A DNA stretch of 64,000 nucleotides from Granulicella mallensis MP5ACTX8 (GTDB taxonomy: Bacteria; Acidobacteriota; Terriglobia; Terriglobales; Acidobacteriaceae), in NCBI RefSeq assembly GCF_000178955.2, contig NC_016631.1, positions 248,001-312,000 of the forward strand, in the 5' to 3' direction. Numbering within the stretch: the stretch's first letter is position 1; the number at the start of each line of letters is the position of its first letter. Positions 8,301-15,725 of this stretch are shown piece after piece. The translations under genes and the position numbers were made by a program. The notes beneath the pieces are model-generated. The model was not told the origin of the DNA and did no database searches. It saw nothing but the letters and a program-made list of their open reading frames with translations.

Positions 8301-9497
8301 CTATGCTTTGGTCGTGCGTTCGACATAGACCTTCTGGGCTGCAATGAGTCCATCGCCGAACTTTGCGCCGAGCTGCGGCAGCGACTTCACGACCACCTGC
8401 TCCAGCGCACCGATGAGCGCGATGGTGTCCATGTAGTCGAAGAAGCCCAGGTGAGCGATGCGGAAGATCTGACCCTTCATCTCGCCCTGACCGTTGGTGA
8501 TGACCGCCGCAAAGCGCGACTTCAACTCCTTGACGATTACGCCGGAGTCCACGCCCTCGGGGGCATACACCGCCGTGGCGGCTGCGCCGGGGGCGTCGCT
8601 GAAGAGCTTGAAGCCGAGTGCTTCGACGGCTGCACGAGTCATCGCGGAGATGGTCTCGGCGTTGTCGACGAGCTTCTTGCGGCCTTCGGCGAGCGAGCCT
8701 GCCGGATTGTCGGGCGTCGCCGCCTGTGCTGCGATCCAGTCGAGAGCCGCGCCGAGAGCCGCGATCAGTGCAACCGCCGGAGTGTAGGCACTCTCGCCGT
8801 TCTTCGCGTTCTTGCGCTCTTTGCGCAGGTCGAAGTAGTAGCGCGGGTTGTAGGTGGCCTCCATACGGTCCCAGGCGCGCTGGCTGACAGCCAGGTAGCT
8901 GAGTCCGGGAGGAATCATCACAGCCTTCTGTGAGCCGCCGATGAGTACGTCGATGCCGGTGGCATCCATGTCGAGGTGCGTGGTGCCGAGGCCGGTGATG
9001 CCGTCCACGATGAGCAGTGCCTCGGACTTCTGGTCCTTCAGCAGCTTGGCGAGCGCTTCCATGTCGTGGCGCGCGCCGGTGGAGGTCTCATTGGCCTGCA
9101 CGAAGACCGCGCGAGTCTCGAGCTTGAGTGCGGCCTTTACCTTGTCCAGGTCGAAGGTCTTGCCGTAGGGCTCGGAGACGAGATCGACCTCGCAGCCGAA
9201 GGCCTTGGCGAGAGCTGTCCAGCGCTCGCCGAACTTGCCGGCCGAGAGCACCAGCACGCGGTCGCCGGGCGAGGTGAGGTTGGAGACCGCAGCCTCCATC
9301 GCTCCGGTGCCGGAGCTGGAGAGGATGATGACGTCGTTCTTGGTCCCGACAAATTCCTTGAGCTGCGAGAGAACCCGCAGGTAGAGAGCACGAAACTCGG
9401 GAGTGCGATGGTGGATATCGGCGGCGGCCATGGCGAACTGCGCAGCGGGAAGAAGGGGAGTCGGACCAGGGGTGAAGAGACGCGTCTTGCGGATCAT
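8301..9497 (-). CDS. class-V PLP aminotransferase (alanine-glyoxylate / serine-pyruvate type)
   Basis: A 398-residue soluble fold-type-I PLP enzyme. Recognisable segments are the N-terminal RLFTPGPTPLLP, the glycine-rich cofactor loop SSSGTGAMEAAVSN, the Asp region LLIVDGITGLGTTHLDMDATGIDVLIGGSQKAVMIPPGL, whose Lys in GSQKA should bind PLP, and a C-terminal FRIAHLG. Family members transaminate serine, alanine or phosphoserine-like substrates with glyoxylate or pyruvate (AGXT, SPT, archaeal-type SerC). The exact donor cannot be fixed from sequence. It is transcribed away from the methyltransferase gene, and the 100-bp gap must contain both promoters. Confidence 0.9.
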   Translation of the reverse strand: MIRKTRLFTPGPTPLLPAAQFAMAAADIHHRTPEFRALYLRVLSQLKEFVGTKNDVIILSSSGTGAMEAAVSNLTSPGDRVLVLSAGKFGERWTALAKAFGCEVDLVSEPYGKTFDLDKVKAALKLETRAVFVQANETSTGARHDMEALAKLLKDQKSEALLIVDGITGLGTTHLDMDATGIDVLIGGSQKAVMIPPGLSYLAVSQRAWDRMEATYNPRYYFDLRKERKNAKNGESAYTPAVALIAALGAALDWIAAQAATPDNPAGSLAEGRKKLVDNAETISAMTRAAVEALGFKLFSDAPGAAATAVYAPEGVDSGVIVKELKSRFAAVITNGQGEMKGQIFRIAHLGFFDYMDTIALIGALEQVVVKSLPQLGAKFGDGLIAAQKVYVERTTKA

Positions 9498-9597
9498 GCT
9501 TCTATTTTAGCGACAGAGTGGTTTCGCAGCAGACAGCCTGTAATCGGACAGCTTCCTGGGTCTTCAAATCTCTTTGTAAAGACAGAGATAATGGGGC

Positions 9598-10371
9598 ATG
9601 GGTGAGAATGTCGAGAAGTTTACGGGAAGGGTAGCGGCCTACGCTGAATATCGCGAACGCTACGATCCCATGATTGTGCTGCCACGGCTCAGGGACTGGT
9701 GCGGGTTGCAGCAGGCATGGACCGTGGCCGATGTCGGCGCGGGAACCGGCATGTTGAGCGATGTGTTCCTGGCGGGCGGCAACCGCGTGATTGCGGTCGA
9801 GCCGAATACGGAGATGCGAGAGGCTTGTGTGCGGCTTCACGAGGACAATGCAGCGCTGATGGTCGTGAATGGAACCGCCGAGGCCACGGGGCTCGAGGAC
9901 GCTTCAGTAGAGATGGTGAGCGTGGGGCGCGCCCTGCACTGGTTCAATCTCGATCAGACGATGCCCGAGTTCCGGCGCATTCTGAAGCCGGAAGGGTGGG
10001 TTGCGGTGGTTGCGTTTGGGCGATCTAAAGACGGTCGCAAAGAGAACGAAGCCTACGAAGAGGTTCTTCGGCCCTACACGTTAAACGGCCGGGGCACGCA
10101 TGCTGAGTACACCAAGTACGAGCGACTGAAAGACCTGTTTGTGGGTGGCGAATTCCGACAGGAAGAAGTTCGGGGAGAGATCCAAATTGGCTGGGAGGCG
10201 CTGCGTGGTTTTACGCTCTCGCTCTCGCACGCTCCACTGCCCGAATCAGCGGAGTTTGGGGCCTTTGAAGAGAAGTTGCGGGAGTACTTTGCTCAATACG
10301 AGGAGAACGGGTCCGTGACACTCGCTACGAGGTATTGGATCAACGCAGGAAGATTTGGAACACACGGTTGA
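9598..10371 (+). CDS. class I SAM-dependent methyltransferase
   Basis: This 257-residue enzyme has a Rossmann-type SAM domain: motif I VADVGAGTGMLSDVF (about residue 44), the acidic residue after beta-2 in VIAVEPNTEMREA, motif II-like ASVEMVSVGRALHWF and the post-motif FRRILKPEGWVAVVAFG. The HWF element is frequent in UbiE/Tam-like methyltransferases acting on small molecules. Start ATGGGTGAGAATG at 9598. The substrate is unknown; the next gene, YqeY, gives no hint. Confidence 0.85.
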   Translation: MGENVEKFTGRVAAYAEYRERYDPMIVLPRLRDWCGLQQAWTVADVGAGTGMLSDVFLAGGNRVIAVEPNTEMREACVRLHEDNAALMVVNGTAEATGLEDASVEMVSVGRALHWFNLDQTMPEFRRILKPEGWVAVVAFGRSKDGRKENEAYEEVLRPYTLNGRGTHAEYTKYERLKDLFVGGEFRQEEVRGEIQIGWEALRGFTLSLSHAPLPESAEFGAFEEKLREYFAQYEENGSVTLATRYWINAGRFGTHG

Positions 10372-10426
10372 GGCTTCGAGCAGCGAAGCGGAATACTGTT
10401 AAGCTTGACTCGGTTGGAGGATCACA

Positions 10427-10909
10427 ATGGCACAGATTGGCGAGCGCATCGGCGCGGACATTATTACGGCGATGAAGGCGAAAGAAGCGGACAAACTGAC
10501 GACGCTGCGTATGGTGAAGTCGGCGTTCAAGTCGAAGGAGATCGATAAGCGCGAGCCGCTGACCGATGCAGAAGAGCAGTCCATCATCACAACGCTGCTG
10601 AAGCAACGCCGTGAATCGATCGAACAGTTCACCAAGGGCGGCCGTCCCGAACTCGCCGCCAAAGAGCAGGAAGAGATCGAACTGATCGACGCCTATATGC
10701 CGAAGGCCGCGAGCGCGGACGACATTCTCGCTACAGTGCAGGGCGCGGTGGAGCAGATCACGAAGGACAATGGCGGCACACGTCCCGGTCCGCGCGACAT
10801 GGGTGCGGTGATGAAGGTCGCACAGCAGCGAATTCTTGCCGATGGTATTCGTGCCGACGGCAAGCTGGTCAGCGAATTAGTGAAGGCGGAGCTGGCAAAG
10901 GGCGCGTAG
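10427..10909 (+). CDS. GatB/YqeY domain protein
   Basis: A 160-residue stand-alone YqeY protein, related to the tail of the GatB subunit of tRNA-dependent amidotransferase and thought to bind tRNA. It starts MAQIGERIGADIITAMKAK, has the typical TLRMVKSAFKSKEID segment, the helical region EEIELIDAYMPK, and ends with GPRDMGAVMKVAQQRILA. A GGAGG ribosome site precedes the ATG (10415-10419). Length and order match the family throughout. Its physiological role is not established. Confidence 0.93.
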   Translation: MAQIGERIGADIITAMKAKEADKLTTLRMVKSAFKSKEIDKREPLTDAEEQSIITTLLKQRRESIEQFTKGGRPELAAKEQEEIELIDAYMPKAASADDILATVQGAVEQITKDNGGTRPGPRDMGAVMKVAQQRILADGIRADGKLVSELVKAELAKGA

Positions 10910-10936
10910 TTGTTTAGTGCGTGACCTGTTGTTGCC

Positions 10937-11109
10937 TTTCTTGTTGTCATTCCCGCAGGGAATCTGCTGCTCGTTCGATTCTGGCGGTGCTTCGTGAGGT
11001 CAGGGAAGGACAGGGCATCGTTCGGTCGTGCCCCTTCCGGAATCGCCTCGCAAGATATCGGTGTTGTACCGGCAGACAGCAGATTCCCTACGGGAATGAC
11101 AACAAGAAA
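10937..11109. repeat. large inverted repeat in the YqeY downstream region
   Basis: A 33-bp arm at 10937-10969 is the reverse complement of 11077-11109 with one mismatch (core TCATTCCCGCAGGGAATCTG). About 107 bp separate the arms. The arms also contain a small internal palindrome, TTCCCNNNGGGAA. No gene lies inside. It resembles a dispersed intergenic repeat rather than a terminator; whether other copies exist cannot be seen from one window. Confidence 0.7.
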
Positions 11110-11178
11110 AACAACAACCCTTTGACTCCGTACCTCGCAAAAAAGAAACGCGAGGCGCTCGGCTCAGGATGACACGCG

Positions 11179-12591
11179 CTATCTCAAGCGAAATCGCACA
11201 AACAAAACCTCGCCCGTAGGCGTATCGCCATAGATCCCGCGCAGCGCCTGCGGTGTGCGATAGACCGTGACCTGAGCTCCCGGTGCAGCCAGAAGATGCG
11301 AGCCCAGTGCAATGTCGTGGTCGTAGCCGAAGGTGTACGCGGCGACATGTCCGAGGGGCGATTCCTCGAACCCTGTGGGCAACTGGGTTCCAGGTGTGAG
11401 CAACAACTCATTCGAGCGGCCTGCGTTTTCGAGGCGCGTCCACACGTAGTTCTTATCGGCAAAGCGCAGCAGCGCTTCAGCGAGGTAGCTGTTTTCCTTG
11501 CTGTTGTCGCTGAGTGAGCGCGTGCGTCCCCAGACGAACGTCGTCGAGAGATCGGTAGTCGGTTCCGCAGCCATGTTCATCGCAGGGCTTGTCGAGGCTG
11601 ATTGCGACGTGTGACTCATGTCCATGCCAGGCATATCCGCCATGCCGTCCATCTTCATGCCGCCCATGCCGGTCATAGGCTTCGAGCGGAACGTGTGGTG
11701 ATACATCACACTCGCCGTCTGTCGAGCCTGATCCTCGCCTGGATATAACGCCTCGGGCGACGCAATGTGCGCAATAGAGTACTGTCCACTCCAGTCCGGA
11801 GTAGGAGAGATCGTGAGCCGCGTCGAAACCGAGTCGATATTGTGCCCATTGGGCGAAGGCTCGAACTGCCAGCGCGACTCGTCGGGCTCACCGCCGTGGA
11901 AGCCCGAGAGCTCAACCCGTGCCCAACGATAAGTCAGTCCGCCCGTTACGACATTGAACGCGATGTGCGTCGAGTCTTCCTGATGATGTCCGAGTGCGGC
12001 GATGGGATCTTCGCTGGCCGACTGGCGATGGGGATAGGCCGTCGGTCCGATGGCAGGATCGCCGATGGGTGCGGCATAGAGTGAAAGCAGCGTGTTGTGC
12101 GAGAGCGGCAGATCGTACAGCGCTGCGACCTCCATGAAGAAGTCGTGCGGGTGTTGGCCATCGACGATAGGAGCCCCATAGGCGGTCTCACCCTGTTGGA
12201 AGAGCTCCGGGTAGTTGCGGCCACCGACTGTTCCTGGCTCAAACGAAAACATCGCGCGTACGGTCAGATCGCCGGCTCCCAGCTTGTGCTGCGCCATCGG
12301 CATGATCCAGTTGGTGGAGAAGAAGGCATCGCGATTGCGCGGAGAATCGGCCTGCTGCTGCGTGTTCGCGGCAAAGGCATTGGCATGCAGCATCAGCCGC
12401 CAGCCATCATGATCGAACATCAGCATCGGGACGGGCGTGCTTGCGGGTTCGATACTCGTTCCAGACGAGCCGTGCTGCTGCTCCGCCTCGATCAGAGTAT
12501 GGGCAGACATGACCATCTGCGGCATGGGCATCTGGGCGTGCAGGGTCGAGGCGAGAAAGAGAACGGACGAAATTTGAATCAACAGCCGCAT
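11179..12591 (-). CDS. secreted or outer-membrane protein with Met/Asp-rich segment
   Basis: A 470-residue protein with a Sec signal peptide (cleavage probably after LHAQ near residue 20). The mature part alternates short polar and aromatic strands (for example SRWQFEPSPN, VTVYRTPQALRG, LFVRFRLR at the end), which suggests an outer-membrane beta barrel. Two Met-rich stretches stand out: MPMPQMVMS right after the signal, and about residues 306-328 with MTGMGGMKMDGMADMPGMDM. A cluster of His residues also occurs (YPHRQSASED, LGHHQEDSTH). Such Met/His clusters bind copper in CopB/PcoB-like proteins, so a metal-related role is possible but unproven. No copper genes are adjacent. Confidence 0.65.
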   Translation of the reverse strand: MRLLIQISSVLFLASTLHAQMPMPQMVMSAHTLIEAEQQHGSSGTSIEPASTPVPMLMFDHDGWRLMLHANAFAANTQQQADSPRNRDAFFSTNWIMPMAQHKLGAGDLTVRAMFSFEPGTVGGRNYPELFQQGETAYGAPIVDGQHPHDFFMEVAALYDLPLSHNTLLSLYAAPIGDPAIGPTAYPHRQSASEDPIAALGHHQEDSTHIAFNVVTGGLTYRWARVELSGFHGGEPDESRWQFEPSPNGHNIDSVSTRLTISPTPDWSGQYSIAHIASPEALYPGEDQARQTASVMYHHTFRSKPMTGMGGMKMDGMADMPGMDMSHTSQSASTSPAMNMAAEPTTDLSTTFVWGRTRSLSDNSKENSYLAEALLRFADKNYVWTRLENAGRSNELLLTPGTQLPTGFEESPLGHVAAYTFGYDHDIALGSHLLAAPGAQVTVYRTPQALRGIYGDTPTGEVLFVRFRLR

Positions 12592-12962
12592 GCGTGGTGA
12601 ATACTCCTTCAGGGGGACGATGTGCTATCGATTCCGGCACATGCTTCTCCTTAAGTGGGCAGACGGATGTGCCGGAAAATCCTTACACCTGCATCTCAGC
12701 CACGTACAAGCATGCAATAAGGCAGGCCTGTTTAGGAGTGAATCTCTCGATGACTTGCTGTTGGCTACGCTACCCTGCTGAACGATTTCATGCGCAACGA
12801 ACTCAAATCCCCCCTCCAGCACGAATCTTGTGCGATTCCTGCCCTGATATGATGTTTAGGCTTCCTCCATGAGCTTCATTTGTGTGCCGCATGAAAATTT
12901 GCGTGAGGGGGCATTTAAGCCTCGTTCATTGAACATTCAACTTCATTTCCGGGAGTCACTAA
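12592..12962. other. 371-bp divergent intergenic region
   Basis: This separates two divergent genes for exported proteins. I see no convincing small ORF, hairpin or repeat; it presumably holds both promoters. Confidence 0.5.
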
Positions 12963-13877
12963 ATGCTGGTCCGCTGGTCTTACTTTCGTAAAGTCACTTT
13001 AGGAACTTTTTCTGCCGTAGCTCTTGCTGCGAGCCTGACACCCGCAGCCACGGCGCAAGACGCTCTCGTTGCGGCACTTCAACAGAAGTACCGTCTGTCA
13101 GAGATCAACATGCAAGGCGTCGTAGCGAAGCCTGGAACTGTGTTGACGGTCGAAGCCGACGGGATCAACGCCGAACCCTACCCTACGATGATCACCTTTG
13201 AAAACCCAGTGATCGACGGGCAGGTGAAACAGCGCTCCAAAGGCTTCGGCCTTCTCAAGAGCACGAACCTGCAGATCCTGCAGCCTGGCCAGAAGGTCTA
13301 CATCACCAAGATCCATAGCGACACCCAGGGAAAAGAAGATTCCCTGAAGGTGACCATCCTGACGACCGACGCGGTTCTGGCCACGTATACGAACGGCGCG
13401 TACGGCGGTGCGTACCAGACTCCAAAGCGGTACTCCACGACCCTCGCCTTCAAAGAGCCCAAGGGAACCCTGGCGCAGATGTCTCCGGATGATGCGTCCA
13501 AGATGATCGAAGCCATTCTGTCGGTGAATCCTGCCGATCAGGTCCGCGCACGTGCCTCTGGCGTGGTTGCCCGCTCCTGTGAACCTCATTGCGCTGTTTC
13601 CAGTACTACGGGCACAGTGGTCGGACAGGCGATTGTTCCGCAGGACGGCTCAGAGTCTCAGGCTTCCGCTCCTCCGGCCCCTCTCGCACCGCCACCCCCG
13701 CCGGCGGATGCGCCTGCCGGACCGCCACCCACGATCTCGCTTGGCCAGACCAGGGCACAGGTACAGGCCTCGTTTGGCACGCCTACACGTGTTGTCAAAC
13801 TCGGCACGAAAGAGATTGAGTTCTTCAAGGACATGAAAGTCACTTTCGTTAACGACAAGGTAACGGACGTCCAGTAG
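12963..13877 (+). CDS. secreted protein of unknown function with BamE/SmpA-like C-terminal module
   Basis: A 304-residue protein with an N-terminal signal peptide (hydrophobic core FSAVALAASL, cleavage near TAQ at residue 32). The central part contains a probable small beta domain (VAKPGTVLTVEADGI, QKVYITKI). A Pro-rich linker at about residues 231-255 leads to a last block of about 45 residues, ISLGQTRAQVQASFGTPTRV to KVTDVQ, which has the layout of BamE/SmpA-like folds (LGxTxxxVxxxxGxP). The same block ends the protein encoded from 14061. Its role is unknown; envelope location is inferred from the signal peptide. Confidence 0.65.
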   Translation: MLVRWSYFRKVTLGTFSAVALAASLTPAATAQDALVAALQQKYRLSEINMQGVVAKPGTVLTVEADGINAEPYPTMITFENPVIDGQVKQRSKGFGLLKSTNLQILQPGQKVYITKIHSDTQGKEDSLKVTILTTDAVLATYTNGAYGGAYQTPKRYSTTLAFKEPKGTLAQMSPDDASKMIEAILSVNPADQVRARASGVVARSCEPHCAVSSTTGTVVGQAIVPQDGSESQASAPPAPLAPPPPPADAPAGPPPTISLGQTRAQVQASFGTPTRVVKLGTKEIEFFKDMKVTFVNDKVTDVQ

Positions 13878-13884
13878 TGTTTTT

Positions 13885-13998
13885 TAGAGCATTTTCCGTA
13901 ATATTGCAGGGCCGGATCATCTCTATACGCCGTTTTTATTGAGAAAAACGGTGTATAGAGCTTTGATTTCGCACTACGCCTTTACGGAAAATGCTCTA
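13885..13998. repeat. 114-bp MITE-like nested inverted repeat
   Basis: The outer 17-bp arms TAGAGCATTTTCCGTAA (13885-13901) and its exact reverse complement (13982-13998) enclose a second hairpin at 13921-13960 whose 17-bp arms (CTCTATACGCCGTTTTT) differ by one base. The whole element lies in the gap between two exported-protein genes and ends in TA on both sides. This is the shape of a small non-autonomous transposable element or dispersed hairpin repeat; it could also act as a terminator for the upstream gene. Confidence 0.75.
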
Positions 13999-14060
13999 GT
14001 CATCTGGAACAAGCTGGCGTTTGTGAGTCTCATATCTTCGGTCCTCGGGAGTACTCGACC

Positions 14061-15656
14061 ATGCCGCACCTCTTTTCATCACACCTTCGTTTCTGCACAA
14101 TCGCTTTGCTGGCACTGTCCATTGGGCTCGTGCTCCAGGCGCAAAACAAGAAGCCTGCTCCGAAACCGGCACCAAGGCCCGCAGCCCATCCTGCTCCCGC
14201 CAGCGTTCATCCCACGGCTGGTGCAGCCGGCCATGCGGGTGCCGGTTCGCGCCCACTGGCTGAACATGGGCCCATGGCCCACCCTGGACCGTCGCGTGAT
14301 CGCGAGGTTCGCACCGCCAATGGAGGCGCTGTCCGCATGCGCCCTAACGGCCGTCCCGCAGACTTTCACGATCCTCATCGCGGCATGGACATCCACCACG
14401 ACCTCGCGGGCGGCGGCCGCCGCATCTCTGTAGAGCGCGCCGACCACTCACGCCTTGTCTATGAGCGTGGGCGGGGCGGGTACATTGCGCACCCCTACAT
14501 GTTTCACGGTCATGAGTTCGCGCGCCGTGCCTATTACTTCCACGGGCGCGCCTATAACCGTTTCTATAATCCGTACTTCTTCCATGGCGTGCACTTCGAG
14601 GTCTATGCGCCGTATCGTTTCTATTCGGTGGGCTTCTACGGTTGGGCGTACCATCCCTGGTTGCGTCCGGTGCCGTATGCCTGGGGCTTTGGAGTCAACC
14701 CCTGGTACGGCTATTACGGCGTTTACTTCACGCCGTACCCGGTCTACGCTTCGCCCTCGCTCTGGCTTACGGACTACATGCTCTCGCAGTCGCTGGAGGC
14801 CAACTATGAAGCCGCAGCGGCTGCCGGTCCGCCGCCGCCCCTTGGAGCCGATGTCTCTCCGCTAAGCCCCGACGTCAAGCAGATGGTTGCGGACGAGGTG
14901 CAGCGCCAGCTTGCCCTGGAAAACAGTGAAGCGCAGATGAACACGCAGGGTCAGGCTCCCGATCCCAACTCCAGCAGCATCGCCCGCCAGCTCAGCGATG
15001 GGCAGGTGCATTCCTTCGTTGCCGGAGCTGAGGTCGATGTCGTCGATACAACTACCGGGCAGGAGTGCGCCGTTACCGACGGCGATGTTCTCCAGCTCAC
15101 GACGCCGCCGGCAGCCGATGCCACCGAAGCGATGCTGACGGTGATGTCGAGCAAGGGTGGCAACGAGTGCCGCAAGATGGCCGTCGTCAACGTCCCGCTC
15201 GAAGACCTGCAGGAGATGCAGAACCACATGCGCGAGACGCTCGACCAGGGACTCGCCGATCTGCAGACCAAGCAGGGCCAGGGTGGCTTGCCCGCCGCTC
15301 CTCCTTCGGCGATGGCCGCTCCGGTCAACGCTGCCTTTACCCAGGGTGCGCCGGCGCCTGAACCGGGCGGAGAGCAGGAGTTGCTCGCCGAGTCGAAGCA
15401 GGCCGATCAGTCGGAGCAGGAGTTGACGTCGAGTGCTTCCGGTCCTTCGGCGACAGGGGAGGCCGACACACCGCCATCTCCAGCAGCTGCAGCACCGCCT
15501 GCCGCTATCAATATCGCTCCCGGTCAATCCATCGCCGATGTGAAGGCCGCACTGGGTGAACCGACCCGCATCGTCAATCTTGGCACCAAGTCGATCTATA
15601 TCTACAAGGATATGAAGATCACTTTCATGTCAGGTAAAGTGAGCGACATCCAGTAA
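14061..15656 (+). CDS. secreted Pro/Ala- and aromatic-rich protein with BamE/SmpA-like C-terminal module
   Basis: A 531-residue protein with a signal peptide (core TIALLALSIGLVL, cleavage near LQAQ, residue 29), followed by a low-complexity stretch rich in Pro, Ala and His (about 30-100). A Tyr/Phe/Gly/Trp-rich central region comes next (about 140-235, e.g. WGFGVNPWYGYYGVYF). A helical segment with PDVKQMVADEVQRQL follows, then another Pro/Ala linker. The final 47 residues, from IAPGQSIADVKAALGEPTRI to KVSDIQ, closely match the C terminus of the upstream secreted protein. The function is unknown; it may bind the cell wall or be surface exposed. It is separated from its neighbour by a MITE-like repeat and followed by a strong terminator. 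Confidence 0.7.
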   Translation: MPHLFSSHLRFCTIALLALSIGLVLQAQNKKPAPKPAPRPAAHPAPASVHPTAGAAGHAGAGSRPLAEHGPMAHPGPSRDREVRTANGGAVRMRPNGRPADFHDPHRGMDIHHDLAGGGRRISVERADHSRLVYERGRGGYIAHPYMFHGHEFARRAYYFHGRAYNRFYNPYFFHGVHFEVYAPYRFYSVGFYGWAYHPWLRPVPYAWGFGVNPWYGYYGVYFTPYPVYASPSLWLTDYMLSQSLEANYEAAAAAGPPPPLGADVSPLSPDVKQMVADEVQRQLALENSEAQMNTQGQAPDPNSSSIARQLSDGQVHSFVAGAEVDVVDTTTGQECAVTDGDVLQLTTPPAADATEAMLTVMSSKGGNECRKMAVVNVPLEDLQEMQNHMRETLDQGLADLQTKQGQGGLPAAPPSAMAAPVNAAFTQGAPAPEPGGEQELLAESKQADQSEQELTSSASGPSATGEADTPPSPAAAAPPAAINIAPGQSIADVKAALGEPTRIVNLGTKSIYIYKDMKITFMSGKVSDIQ

Positions 15657-15679
15657 TTGTTTTGCTGTTGATTCTGAGA

Positions 15680-15703
15680 AGGCCCGGGTTTAATCCCGGG
15701 CCT
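15680..15703 (+). terminator. intrinsic terminator
   Basis: Nine-bp GC stem AGGCCCGGG/CCCGGGCCT with a 6-nt loop, followed by CTTCTTTTGT. It lies between a plus-strand and a minus-strand gene and may work in both directions. Confidence 0.85.
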
Positions 15704-15725
15704 CTTCTTTTGTCTCAACGTGCTT

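Noticed and set aside
12594-12872. 92-codon frame in the divergent gap
   Set aside because: Cys/Arg/Pro-rich random-looking translation, no ribosome site.
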